Assembly: GCA_035626515.1 (NCBI GenBank)
Contig: DASPNM010000012.1
Span: 1 to 20,128 of the forward strand
Reading direction: 5' to 3'
DNA length: 20,128 nucleotides
Source: DASPNM01 sp035626515
GTDB lineage: Bacteria; Bacteroidota; Bacteroidia; Chitinophagales; Chitinophagaceae
Shown here one piece after another: positions 12,744 through 20,128 of this stretch. The position numbers and the translations under genes are program-made. Under the pieces are notes generated by a model that made no database searches, was not told the DNA's origin, and saw only the letters and a program-made list of their open reading frames with translations. Within the stretch, counting starts at the first letter, position 1. Each line of letters starts with the position of its first letter.

Positions 12744-13940
12744 ATGTCGCAATTCTCCAAAACCAATTTCAGCGGCCGCAAGGTCCTGGTACGCGTCGAT
12801 TTCAACGTTCCGCTCGACGACAAGTTTGAGATCACGGACGACACGCGCATTCGCGCGGCGCTGCCCACGATCCGGAAAATTCTCGGCGACAGCGGAAGTG
12901 TGATTTTGATGTCGCACTTTGGTCGTCCTAAGGAGGGCCCTTCTGAAAAATATTCGCTCAGACATTTGCTCAGGCATCTGAGCGGCTTGCTGGGCTTGCC
13001 GGTGCTGTTCGCAGATGACTGCGTTGGGGAAAGCGCATTCCAGCTTTCGGCGAACCTCAAACCGGGTGAAGTGCTGTTGCTGGAGAACCTGCGCTTCCAT
13101 AAAGAAGAGGAAAAAGGCGACCGTGAATTCGCTGAAAAACTTTCGAGGCTGGGAGATGTTTACGTAAACGATGCCTTTGGAACGGCGCACCGGGCGCACG
13201 CATCCACCGCGGTAATCGCGTCTTTCTTCCCGCCGGAAAAAAAATTGTTTGGCCTGCTGATGGAGGCGGAAGTGGCCAATGCCGAAAAAGTCATGAAGCA
13301 GGCGGAAAAGCCGTTCGTGGCGGTGCTCGGTGGAGCAAAGGTGAGCGACAAGATCCCCATTATAGAAAACCTGCTCGATCGGGCAAGCGACATCATCATC
13401 GGAGGCGGCATGGCTTATACCTTCATGCAGGCAGAAGGCGGGCGGATCGGGAAATCGCTCTGCGAGGAAGACCGGATCGGTACCGCACTCGACCTGCTGA
13501 AGAAAGCGGAAGAAAAAGGTGTTTGCATGCATCTTCCTTCCGATTCGGTGATCGCGAATAAATTCTCTTCCGACGCGCAGGTTTCCGCCGCGCCCAGCGA
13601 TCATATCCCCGACGGATGGATGGGTATGGACATCGGGCCGAACGCGGTGGAGCAGTTTTCCAACGTGATCCGCCATTCGCGCACGATTTTGTGGAACGGT
13701 CCGATGGGAGTGTTCGAAATGCACAACTTTCAACACGGCACGCGTTGCATTGCAGCAGCGATTGCGGAAGCAACTGACAAAGGCTCCTTTTCGCTTGTAG
13801 GAGGAGGCGACTCGGTGGCGGCAGTAAACCAGTTTGGCTTCTCCGACCGGATCAGCTTCGTCTCTACGGGCGGCGGTGCGCTCCTGGAATTTTTCGAGGG
13901 CAAGGAGTTGCCCGGCATTGCCGCGATCCGTGAGAAATAA
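12744..13940 (+). CDS. pgk: Phosphoglycerate kinase
   Basis: 398-residue PGK, which transfers phosphate from 1,3-bisphosphoglycerate to ADP. N-domain marks: VLVRVDFNVPL (residues about 14-24), 'DDTRIRAALPTI', 'LMSHFGRPK', 'LLLENLRFHKEEE', 'VYVNDAFGTAHRAHAS'. C-domain marks: 'AVLGGAKVSDKIPIIENLL', 'ILWNGPMGVFE', the nucleotide-binding LVGGGDSVAAV and the closing STGGGALLEF. The frame is open upstream to 12558, but those 62 extra codons would run through the 9-bp repeat array and are not PGK-like; the ATG at 12744 gives the family length. It follows gap, its partner in glycolysis, across element B. Confidence 0.96.
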   Translation: MSQFSKTNFSGRKVLVRVDFNVPLDDKFEITDDTRIRAALPTIRKILGDSGSVILMSHFGRPKEGPSEKYSLRHLLRHLSGLLGLPVLFADDCVGESAFQLSANLKPGEVLLLENLRFHKEEEKGDREFAEKLSRLGDVYVNDAFGTAHRAHASTAVIASFFPPEKKLFGLLMEAEVANAEKVMKQAEKPFVAVLGGAKVSDKIPIIENLLDRASDIIIGGGMAYTFMQAEGGRIGKSLCEEDRIGTALDLLKKAEEKGVCMHLPSDSVIANKFSSDAQVSAAPSDHIPDGWMGMDIGPNAVEQFSNVIRHSRTILWNGPMGVFEMHNFQHGTRCIAAAIAEATDKGSFSLVGGGDSVAAVNQFGFSDRISFVSTGGGALLEFFEGKELPGIAAIREK

Positions 13941-13990
13941 ACACGGTTGGCGAAATCCTGTAATTTTAACGAACAGCAAAACTCTTAACA

Positions 13991-14587
13991 ATGAAACGAC
14001 CCCGTAATCTCGGACTCCTGATCATTGGCGCCATCGTGCTGATCTTTGTCTTCTGGGGCTGCAGCGGCTACAACCGGCTCATCACGTCAGACCAGAACGT
14101 CAAGAAAAGCTGGGGAAATGTAGAAACGAATTACCAGCGCCGCACCGACCTCTACAACAGCGTTATCAAGACCGTGGAGGCTTCCGCGAATTTTGAGAAA
14201 TCACTTTTGAAAGATGTGGTGGCCGCGCGCTCACGCCTCCTCAGCGTGAACGTGGACCTGAATGACCAGGCCAGCCTCGACCGCTTCCAGCAGGCCCAGG
14301 GGCAGATGCAGGGCGCATTCAGCCGGCTGCTGGGTTACGTGGAGAATTACCCGGACATCAAGACCACCAAGGCCTTCCAGGATTTTCAAACCCAGATCGA
14401 AGGCACCGAAAACAGAATCAATGTCGCCCGCCAGGATTACAACAAGTCGGTGGAAAACTACAACCTGCACGTCAAACGTTTTCCGAACAATATGCTGGCG
14501 GGGCTCTTCGGTTTTAGCGAAAAGGCTTTTTACCGCTCCGACCCCGGGTCGGAAAAAAATCCCGATATCAATTTCAATATCAAATAA
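13991..14587 (+). CDS. LemA family membrane protein
   Basis: 198-residue LemA-type protein. A single N-terminal membrane helix (about residues 8-24) leads into the family's coiled helical domain: 'YNRLITSDQNVKKSWGNVETNYQRRTDLYNSVIKTVEASANFE' (about 27-69), then 'LLGYVENYPDIKTTKAFQDFQTQIEGTENRINVARQDYN' and 'NLHVKRFPNNMLAGLFGF'. All family blocks are present. It begins a tight same-strand run with two TPM-domain genes (3-nt gaps each), an arrangement seen in many bacteria, so the three products probably act together at the cytoplasmic membrane. Their biochemical role is not settled; links to envelope quality control or signalling have been suggested for the family. Confidence 0.92.
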   Translation: MKRPRNLGLLIIGAIVLIFVFWGCSGYNRLITSDQNVKKSWGNVETNYQRRTDLYNSVIKTVEASANFEKSLLKDVVAARSRLLSVNVDLNDQASLDRFQQAQGQMQGAFSRLLGYVENYPDIKTTKAFQDFQTQIEGTENRINVARQDYNKSVENYNLHVKRFPNNMLAGLFGFSEKAFYRSDPGSEKNPDINFNIK

Positions 14588-14590
14588 GCG

Positions 14591-15052
14591 ATGTTTGGCT
14601 TCCTGAAACGGAAGAAGAACCGCTTCTTCCGCGACGACGAGCTTGAGCTTATCACAAAAGCAATCCGGTCGGCGGAAAAAGAGACGAGCGGCGAAGTGCG
14701 CGTATTCGTGGAGGCGCGCTGCAGCTGGATCGACGCTATTGATCGTGCGAAAGAACTGTTTTTCTCAATGAAAATGGATCAGACCTCCGACCGCAATGGA
14801 ACGCTCGTGTATGTTGCCATGAAAGACCACCAGCTTGCGGTTTTTGGCGACGAAGGCATACACGCGAAGGTGGGCACCGAATACTGGACGCAGCTGGTGC
14901 GCGAGATGATCAGTTGCTTTTCCCGCGATAATTACGCCGAAGGAATTGCCGGCTGCGTGCTGCGAATAGGGCAGGCGCTGAAAACGCATTTTCCTTACCA
15001 GCCGGGCAGCGACAGAAACGAATTACCGGATGAAGTAGCTTTTGGCAAATAG
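14591..15052 (+). CDS. TPM-domain protein, cytosolic type
   Basis: 153-residue protein with a TPM (TLP18.3/Psb32/MOLO-1) domain (about residues 14-140): 'ITKAIRSAEKETSGEVRVFVEAR', 'RAKELFFSMKMDQTSDRNGTLVYVAMKDHQLAVFGDEGIHAKVG' and 'YAEGIAGCVLRIGQAL'. There is no signal peptide, and the N terminus is basic (KRKKNRFF). The TPM fold binds metal and has been reported to have weak phosphatase activity in plants; the bacterial role is unknown. It follows the LemA-type gene by 3 nt and precedes the membrane-bound TPM gene by 3 nt, so the products are likely translated together from one mRNA. Confidence 0.9.
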   Translation: MFGFLKRKKNRFFRDDELELITKAIRSAEKETSGEVRVFVEARCSWIDAIDRAKELFFSMKMDQTSDRNGTLVYVAMKDHQLAVFGDEGIHAKVGTEYWTQLVREMISCFSRDNYAEGIAGCVLRIGQALKTHFPYQPGSDRNELPDEVAFGK

Positions 15053-15055
15053 CGC

Positions 15056-15829
15056 ATGCGGAAGCTGCTGATCATACCGACCCTGTTGTTCTGCTGCATC
15101 ACTATGGGCCAGGACATTCCGTCTCCCCAGAATCCGCCAAAACTCGTCAATGATTTTGCCAACCTGCTGACTCCTGAACAGGAACAGGCCCTCGAGCAAA
15201 AGCTGGTTGCCTATGCCGACAGTACCACCACGCAGATCGCCGTCGTGATCGTTGAAGACCTCGGCGGCTACGAGCCGGTGGAGTATGCAGTGAAACTAGG
15301 CAGAACCTGGGGTGTCGGGGGGAAGGAGTTCAGCAACGGAATCGTTATTCTTATTTCCATCGGCGGTGGCGAAGGAAAGCGCGACGCTTTCATTGCGACG
15401 GGTTACGGGATGGAGGGTGTAATTCCTGATGTCACAGCGGACGCGATCGTTGAAAACGACATCGTTCCGAATTTCCGGGCTGGAAATTATTACCGCGGCC
15501 TTGACGAAGCTACTGACAATATTATTCGTGCGGCCGCCGGTGAATACAAAGCGCCGCCCGGCGAACGTCGCGGAAGACGGGGCGTTAGCCTCGGCGGGAT
15601 CCTGATGGCCCTGATTCTTCTGCTGATCATTTTCAGCGGCGGCGGAAGAAGGGGTGGAGGCACCATTTCACGCCGCGGCTATGGAGGATTTCCAGCCGGC
15701 TGGATTATTGGTAACATCCTCGGCAGTCTCGGAAGCGGAGGCCGTGGTGGGGGATGGTCGGGGGGCGGCGGCTTTGGTGGTTTCGGGGGCGGAGGTTTCG
15801 GCGGCGGCGGCGCAGGAGGGAAGTGGTAA
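15056..15829 (+). CDS. TPM-domain membrane protein with Gly-rich tail
   Basis: 257-residue exported TPM protein. It has a signal peptide at residues 1-19 (hydrophobic core, ending TMGQ). The TPM domain spans about 30-165: 'VNDFANLLTPEQEQALEQKL', 'TTQIAVVIVEDLGGYEPVEYAVKLGRTWGVGGKEFSNGIVILI', 'FIATGYGMEGVIPD' and 'YYRGLDEATDNIIRAA'. A membrane helix follows at about 182-198 (GGILMALILLLIIFSGG). The C terminus is a Gly-rich, Ser/Phe-studded tail that makes up the last 60 residues, typical of this protein type. This is the last gene of the LemA-TPM-TPM operon. It is convergent with the M1 aminopeptidase gene; a fold-back 7-bp repeat array starts 1 nt after its stop. Confidence 0.93.
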   Translation: MRKLLIIPTLLFCCITMGQDIPSPQNPPKLVNDFANLLTPEQEQALEQKLVAYADSTTTQIAVVIVEDLGGYEPVEYAVKLGRTWGVGGKEFSNGIVILISIGGGEGKRDAFIATGYGMEGVIPDVTADAIVENDIVPNFRAGNYYRGLDEATDNIIRAAAGEYKAPPGERRGRRGVSLGGILMALILLLIIFSGGGRRGGGTISRRGYGGFPAGWIIGNILGSLGSGGRGGGWSGGGGFGGFGGGGFGGGGAGGKW

Positions 15830-15830
15830 G

Positions 15831-15904
15831 AGTCGATAGTCGATAGTCGATAGTCGTTAGTCAATAGTCCTGGGACTACTAACGACTATAGACGAATGAC
15901 TACT
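15831..15904. repeat. Fold-back 7-bp repeat array (no gene inside)
   Basis: Six plus-orientation heptamers (AGTCGAT x3 from 15831, AGTCGTT, AGTCAAT, AGTCCTG) run straight into minus-orientation units (GACTATA 15884, GACGAAT 15891, GACTACT 15898). ATAGTCGTTAGT (15850-15861) pairs perfectly with ACTAACGACTAT (15878-15889), and AGTCC (15866-15870) with GGACT (15873-15877), giving a long hairpin. It fills almost the entire space between two convergent stop codons (15829 and 15904) and may act as a shared transcript-end hairpin, although it lacks a T-run. Confidence 0.93.
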
Positions 15905-18384
15905 CAAAATCCTTTCTTCTCCGAAAGTTTGGATTTCACGTAATCGGCCAGTTCAGTCTGGCCAGCAGCACGCTTTCTCTTTTCCACCCCTGCCAGCAGC
16001 ATATCGTTGATGAAGGGATCTGTCTGTGTGCGGAATGACTGGGGTATCGCGTCGCGAAAAGCGAGAATTGCGTCGACGCCTCTCCGAAAGCTGCTGCTGT
16101 TTGTCACTCTCTCCAGCAACTTCCCAACGGACTGCAGCATGCTGAACTTTGCCTGCGACGTGGGCATGTTTTCAAAATTTGTGAGGATCATGTCGGTAAA
16201 GGATTCATTTCCTGCTTCAATAAGCACATTCGTAGTGGCCGCGAGCAGGTTGCCTTTCAGCCGGTAGTCAGAAAACATGATCGCTTCCTGTACAGCCCGC
16301 GCGCTGTCAACACCATAGAGCGCCTCGAGAGCGTTGCCTGCAACCGTATAGGAAGAGTCGCGCACGGCGCTGATGAAAATGTCGGCATATTCGGGGTTGC
16401 CGAAGCTGCCCAGCTTTTCAATCGCGGCTGCTTTCACCAACCGCTTTGGATCGTTTTTGGCAATCGAAACGAGCTGGGTTTCGACCGCCTTGCGGACATT
16501 CTCCTTTTCGAGATCGAGCAGCGAGATCGCAAGTCCCCTCAATCCTTCAAAACGATCCCGCAATCCCAGTCGCAGCAATTCGATTGCTGCCGGCTTATCC
16601 TGGTTGGCCGCGGCAAACTGTAGTGCTTCTCTGCGGTCGAGATATGTGCCCGCGTGCGTGTACTGATGCATGTATTCCTCAACTGTCTTATTTTCTGTTT
16701 TCGTGGCCAGCAGCATCTTGTCGCCGTCAAAATTCACCAGATCGGGCTTCGCTGCTGAATGGAAATAAAACGTGTCCACTTTGTTTTTTACCCACACTTT
16801 CTGCCGGTCCTTGTTTCCCCCCCGGTAGATGTCAATCGCCACCGGAAGATGAAACAGCTTGTCGGACTGCTTCTGACTCACGATCACACGCACCCGTTTT
16901 GCCGAAGCATCGTAACTGTATTTGATGTCCAGGTCCGGATGGCCCGCTCCAAAATACCATTGGTTCCAGAACCAGTTCAGGTCCCGGCCCGTCACTTCTT
17001 CAAACGCCAGGCGCAGCTGGTGAGCTTCGGCGGCCTTGAATTTATTCGTGGTAAGGAACAGATTCAGGGAACGGAAAAAGGCACTGTCGCCGACGAAATT
17101 CCGCAGCATGTGCAGGATGCGTCCACCCTTATTGTAGCTCACGGCATCGAAGACATCTTCCTTGTCGCGATAGTGAAAGCGCACCAGGTCCTTCTTCTCG
17201 CTGTTGCTGTGCAGGTATCCCTGCATATCATTATAGTGCTGCTCGTCGCCTGCGTCTTTACCATATTTGTATTCCGCCCATAGCATTTCGCTGTAGTTGG
17301 CAAACGACTCGTTCAGCGTGATGTTGCTCCAGCTTTCAGTGGTTACATAGTCTCCAAACCATTGGTGAAACAGCTCGTGCGCTATGACCGGTTCCCACTG
17401 GTTGCCATCTGTGAGCTCCCGCGCGTCCTGCTGCGCCACGGCGGAGTGCAGCGTGGCGGTTGTATTTTCCATCGCGCCGCTCACATAATCACGGGCGGTC
17501 ATCTGCGAATACTTAACCCATGGGTATTCGATGCCGGTGATCCGCGAGAAAAAAGTCATCATCTCGGGTGTCATTCCAAATATCCTCCGTGCCACCGGGG
17601 CGTATTCCTTTTCTACGTAATAACTGACTTCCTTACCCTTCCAGCTGTCGCGGACCACAGCGTAGTCTCCCACGCCAATGAAAAACAGGTAAGGGGCGTG
17701 CGGCTGGTCCATCTTCCAGTGATCGGTGCGGGTGCCATCCGTATTTTTTTTCTGGCTGATGAGTTTACCGTTAGACAGTGAAACGTATTTGCCCGGCACA
17801 GTAAGAATGAATTCCTGCGTGGTTTTCTGGTTGGGCCTGTCAATCGTCGGGCAATAGACTGAGGTGGCCTCCGTTTCTCCCTGTGTCCAGATCTGCGTGG
17901 GCTTGTCCTTTTCGGTTCCCAGGGGGTTAATGAAATAAAGTCCTTTCGCGTCGCTGATCGCGGCGCTGCCTTTCACTTTTACTTCGTTCGGCTTTGCGGT
18001 GTAGTCCACAAACACCGTGTATTTTTCGCCACCTCGGTACGTCCTGTCGAGACGGATTCGCAGCTGCCATCCGTCGTAATCATATTTGAGGTCGCGCAGC
18101 TGGTTTCCCTTTACGAGGGCCACGCGGTGGACGTCCATTCCCTTCGCGTCAAGTGTGAGGGAATCAGTCGGATAGAAATGCGGCTGCAGGGTAATCCATA
18201 CCTGGCCATACATATAGCTCCTGGGGTAATCGAACCGCGCGGCCATTTTGGTATGTACGAGGTCGTTGATCCGCGCAGGCGTTTCGCGATATTCTTTTTT
18301 CCAGCTGGTGTCGGTTGCTGCTTTCTGAGCCGAGGCCGCCTGGCTGAGCGCCAGGACAAGAAGCAGGTAGGCTGACTTTTTCAT
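15904..18384 (-). CDS. M1 family metallo-aminopeptidase with HEAT-like C terminus
   Basis: 826-residue exported zinc peptidase. The signal peptide covers residues 1-19 (MKKSAYLLLVLALSQAASA, cleavage before Gln). The N-terminal beta domain follows. The catalytic domain has the exopeptidase motif G303-A-M-E-N307 and the zinc site H336-E337-L-F-H340 with the third ligand E359 (N-E-S) 19 residues on, exactly M1 spacing. From about 560 to 826 the sequence is helical repeat-like ('AAIELLRLGLRDRFEGLRGLAISLLDL', 'RLVKAAAIEKLGSFGNPEYADIF'), fitting the HEAT/ERAP1-like domain. It should trim N-terminal residues from peptides in the periplasm or at the outer membrane. A -7-like box lies upstream. The stop codon touches the fold-back repeat array. 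It is divergent from the DUF4476 gene. Confidence 0.93.
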   Translation of the reverse strand: MKKSAYLLLVLALSQAASAQKAATDTSWKKEYRETPARINDLVHTKMAARFDYPRSYMYGQVWITLQPHFYPTDSLTLDAKGMDVHRVALVKGNQLRDLKYDYDGWQLRIRLDRTYRGGEKYTVFVDYTAKPNEVKVKGSAAISDAKGLYFINPLGTEKDKPTQIWTQGETEATSVYCPTIDRPNQKTTQEFILTVPGKYVSLSNGKLISQKKNTDGTRTDHWKMDQPHAPYLFFIGVGDYAVVRDSWKGKEVSYYVEKEYAPVARRIFGMTPEMMTFFSRITGIEYPWVKYSQMTARDYVSGAMENTTATLHSAVAQQDARELTDGNQWEPVIAHELFHQWFGDYVTTESWSNITLNESFANYSEMLWAEYKYGKDAGDEQHYNDMQGYLHSNSEKKDLVRFHYRDKEDVFDAVSYNKGGRILHMLRNFVGDSAFFRSLNLFLTTNKFKAAEAHQLRLAFEEVTGRDLNWFWNQWYFGAGHPDLDIKYSYDASAKRVRVIVSQKQSDKLFHLPVAIDIYRGGNKDRQKVWVKNKVDTFYFHSAAKPDLVNFDGDKMLLATKTENKTVEEYMHQYTHAGTYLDRREALQFAAANQDKPAAIELLRLGLRDRFEGLRGLAISLLDLEKENVRKAVETQLVSIAKNDPKRLVKAAAIEKLGSFGNPEYADIFISAVRDSSYTVAGNALEALYGVDSARAVQEAIMFSDYRLKGNLLAATTNVLIEAGNESFTDMILTNFENMPTSQAKFSMLQSVGKLLERVTNSSSFRRGVDAILAFRDAIPQSFRTQTDPFINDMLLAGVEKRKRAAGQTELADYVKSKLSEKKGF

Positions 18385-18400
18385 TCTTCCGATTTGCCGG

Positions 18401-18408
18401 CAAAATTA
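18401..18408 (-). promoter_or_regulatory. -7 promoter box of the M1 aminopeptidase gene
   Basis: On the minus strand TAATTTTG (18408-18401) matches TAnnTTTG and lies 16 nt before the ATG. No clear -33 element is seen at the expected distance. Confidence 0.45.
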
Positions 18409-18468
18409 GAGCTTGCTCGAGTTGCCTCCCGCGGGAATTCGACAAACGGCACCGGTATTTAACGAATA

Positions 18469-18495
18469 TTTGTAGGGGGAATTGGGTTAATTTTG
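18469..18495 (+). promoter_or_regulatory. Promoter-like elements before the DUF4476 gene
   Basis: TTTG (18469-18472) and TAATTTTG (18488-18495) match the -33 and -7 boxes, with a slightly short 15-nt spacing. The -7 box lies 5 nt before the ATG at 18501, again predicting a nearly leaderless transcript. The region between the two divergent starts is only 116 nt. Confidence 0.45.
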
Positions 18496-18500
18496 AGCTC

Positions 18501-19784
18501 ATGAGGCGTGGATTGAAAGCAGTTTTTCTGGTATTGTTCAGCACTCTTTTTTTGTCGGAGATCCGTGCACAAAAAGTGTATTTTATTTACATCCAGAGCG
18601 AACAGGGACAGCCCTTCTTCGTGCGGATGGACGAGAAAATCTACAACGCCAGTCAGGCGGGATACCTGATCCTGTCTCACCTGCGCGACAGCACGTATCA
18701 ATTCAGCATTGGTTTTCCCGACAACCGCGCACCCGAACTGCGATTTTCGATCTATCTGAATCGCAGGGATCACGGTTACCTGCTGCGGCATTTTGAGGGG
18801 AAGGGCTGGGGGCTGTTTGACCTGCAGACGATGGCGGTGCAGATGGCAGCAGTGCCTGTGCCAGCGGTTGCCATGGAAAAGACACATGTGTCCCGGTTTA
18901 CGGATCTGCTTTCCCGTGCGGCTGATGATTCAACACTGAAAGAAAAGCCTGTGCTGGTAAATACCGGGCCGCCGAAGGCTGAGGTGAAAATCGAGACCGC
19001 AGTCAACCGCGAAGAGAAGCCGAAGTCTGAGGAAAGTAGGCCATCGGAAACAAAGGAAGAAGTAAAGAAAGAGGAGGTTAAAAAAGACGAAGTGAAGCCG
19101 GAGCCGGCAGTAAACCGCGACGAGTTGCCAAAGCTGAGCGAGACTTCGAAGGATACAAAAACGACGGAAACGAATTCCCCGCCCCAATCCCGCCGTGTTT
19201 TGAAAATTGGAGAACAACAAACAGAACAGGGTCTGCAGGCGCGGTACCTGGATGGCAGCGATACGATTGAGATTGTCATTGAGGCTTTGAAACCCGTGGT
19301 GCAGCCGCGAATTGAGCAGCCGCGGGAAGAGCGGCGTTTCCTGGAGATTTCTACCGACACGGTGAACGCGGTAGCGGAAAAAGCCGTCTCTGAAGAAAAG
19401 AAGCTGCCCGTGAAAGAAAAGAAACCGGCAATCGATGAGGGCAAGCCGTTGACTGAGAAATCTGTTTCCATTTCCTCACCGGTGCGCAACAATTGTGCGG
19501 CCGAGGCAACGGAGTCCGATTTTTTCAAACTGAGAAAAAAGATGGCGGGTGAATCGAATGATTATGACATGATCGATGAGGCGCGCAAGGTGTTTCGCGG
19601 AAAATGTTTTTCGGTACAGCAGGTGCGCAATCTCAGTGCCCTGTTCCTGAGCGATCTCGGGAAGTACATGTTTTTCGACGCGTTTTACGGATTTGTTTCC
19701 GACCCCGAAAATTATGCTTCACTGCAATCGGAGCTGAAGGAAGAATACTACATCAACCGGTTCAAGGCCATGCTCCGGAACTGA
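18501..19784 (+). CDS. Exported DUF4476 protein with charged linker
   Basis: 427-residue protein. It has a signal peptide (residues about 1-23, ending EIRA-Q), then a beta-rich N-terminal domain (about 25-110: 'KVYFIYIQSEQGQPFFVRMDEK', 'GYLILSHLRDSTYQFSIGFP'). A long Lys/Glu/Pro-rich linker follows (about 140-325). The C-terminal DUF4476 domain starts near C332 ('CAAEATESDFFKLRKKM', 'DEARKVFRGKCFSVQQVRNLSALFLSD', 'KYMFFDAFYGFVSDPENYASL'). DUF4476 is a small helical domain common in Bacteroidota, of unknown function. The linker holds a 36-codon direct duplication: AVNREEKPK and AVNRDELPK begin 108 nt apart (18999 and 19107). Its stop is 5 nt before truA, so the two are probably co-transcribed. 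Confidence 0.85.
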   Translation: MRRGLKAVFLVLFSTLFLSEIRAQKVYFIYIQSEQGQPFFVRMDEKIYNASQAGYLILSHLRDSTYQFSIGFPDNRAPELRFSIYLNRRDHGYLLRHFEGKGWGLFDLQTMAVQMAAVPVPAVAMEKTHVSRFTDLLSRAADDSTLKEKPVLVNTGPPKAEVKIETAVNREEKPKSEESRPSETKEEVKKEEVKKDEVKPEPAVNRDELPKLSETSKDTKTTETNSPPQSRRVLKIGEQQTEQGLQARYLDGSDTIEIVIEALKPVVQPRIEQPREERRFLEISTDTVNAVAEKAVSEEKKLPVKEKKPAIDEGKPLTEKSVSISSPVRNNCAAEATESDFFKLRKKMAGESNDYDMIDEARKVFRGKCFSVQQVRNLSALFLSDLGKYMFFDAFYGFVSDPENYASLQSELKEEYYINRFKAMLRN

Positions 19785-19789
19785 GAGCT

Positions 19790-20128
19790 ATGTCGCGCTA
19801 TTTCATCGAACTGTTTTACAAGGGTACAGCTTACAGTGGATTCCAATCGCAGAAGAATGCCAACACGGTGCAGGCCGAAGTGGCGAACGCCTTTCACGTG
19901 CTGCACAGGCGCGAAGTGAACCTGGTAGGGTCTTCCCGGACGGATGCCGGCGTACATGCCAACCAGAATTATTTTCATTTCGATTTTGATGAGCCCCTTG
20001 ATCCGAAATTCATTTACAAGATGAATGCGATTCTTCCCCCCGATATCGTGCTCCGAAAGCTGTTGCCGGTTGCGAAAGAGCGGCATTGCAGGTTCGACGC
20101 GGTGAGTCGCGACTACCGTTATTTTATT
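19790..20128 (+). CDS. truA: tRNA pseudouridine synthase A, 5' part
   Basis: First 113 codons of TruA, which converts uridines 38-40 of tRNA anticodon stems to pseudouridine. The start reads MSRYFIELFYKGTAYSGFQSQ, the family's N-terminal substrate-binding strand. The catalytic aspartate is D52 in S-R-T-D-A-G-V-H-A. 'HFDFDEPLDPKFIYKMNAILPPDIVLRKL' and 'FDAVSRDYRYFI' follow as expected. The gene runs off the window without a stop, which is a window-edge cut, not damage. It follows the DUF4476 gene by 5 nt on the same strand. Confidence 0.95.
   Translation, partial: MSRYFIELFYKGTAYSGFQSQKNANTVQAEVANAFHVLHRREVNLVGSSRTDAGVHANQNYFHFDFDEPLDPKFIYKMNAILPPDIVLRKLLPVAKERHCRFDAVSRDYRYFI

Noticed and set aside
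15654..15839. Plus-strand frame in the Gly-rich tail region of the TPM gene
   Set aside because: It is a GC-rich out-of-frame shadow of the glycine codons of the real gene.

Overview
The window looks like chromosomal DNA of a member of the Bacteroidota, probably Chitinophagaceae or a close relative with moderate-to-high GC. The reasons are a SusD-family lipoprotein gene followed by a DUF1735 lipoprotein, a fused E1 alpha/beta 2-oxo acid dehydrogenase, a DUF4476 protein, a tRNA without an encoded CCA, almost no Shine-Dalgarno sequences, and repeated Bacteroidota-type -7 boxes (TAnnTTTG) ahead of genes. The assignment rests on gene content and motifs only.

Layout. 1-2163: 3' end of a SusD-like gene and a DUF1735 lipoprotein, closed by a strong terminator. 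2254-3728: a thioredoxin-fold lipoprotein and a DUF3467 protein. 3741-4258: a broken four-helix-bundle (23S rRNA IVP/S23 family) gene framed by inverted arrays of a 7-bp repeat. 4257-4949 (minus): radC. 5045-7652: a small membrane protein, prs, rplY with a terminator, and pth. 7798-10522: a fumarylacetoacetate-hydrolase family gene and the fused E1. 10523-11138: a cluster of hairpins, tRNA-Glu(UUC) on the minus strand, and its promoter. 11139-13940: gap and pgk, separated by a second, intact S23-family gene framed by inverted arrays of a 9-bp repeat. 13991-15829: a tight LemA-TPM-TPM operon. 15831-15904: a fold-back 7-bp repeat array with no gene. 15904-18384 (minus): M1 aminopeptidase. 18501-20128: DUF4476 protein and the 5' part of truA.

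Most genes are housekeeping: PRPP synthesis, ribosome and tRNA maintenance, glycolysis, peptide turnover and tRNA pseudouridylation. The notable feature is the recurring repeat system. Two S23-family genes each lie between inverted arrays of short tandem repeats. The array unit differs between the two (7-mer AGTCGAT, 9-mer AGTCGGAAA) and so does the protein subtype. Solo 7-mer arrays without a gene lie at 6272-6292 and 15831-15904. Most array edges touch or nearly touch the stop codon of a neighbouring gene. The plan resembles rRNA intervening sequences (inverted repeats around an S23 reading frame) but sits in protein-gene intergenic DNA. I know of no description of it as a mobile or repeat-maintaining system. 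That interpretation is inference; the repeats and reading frames are read directly.
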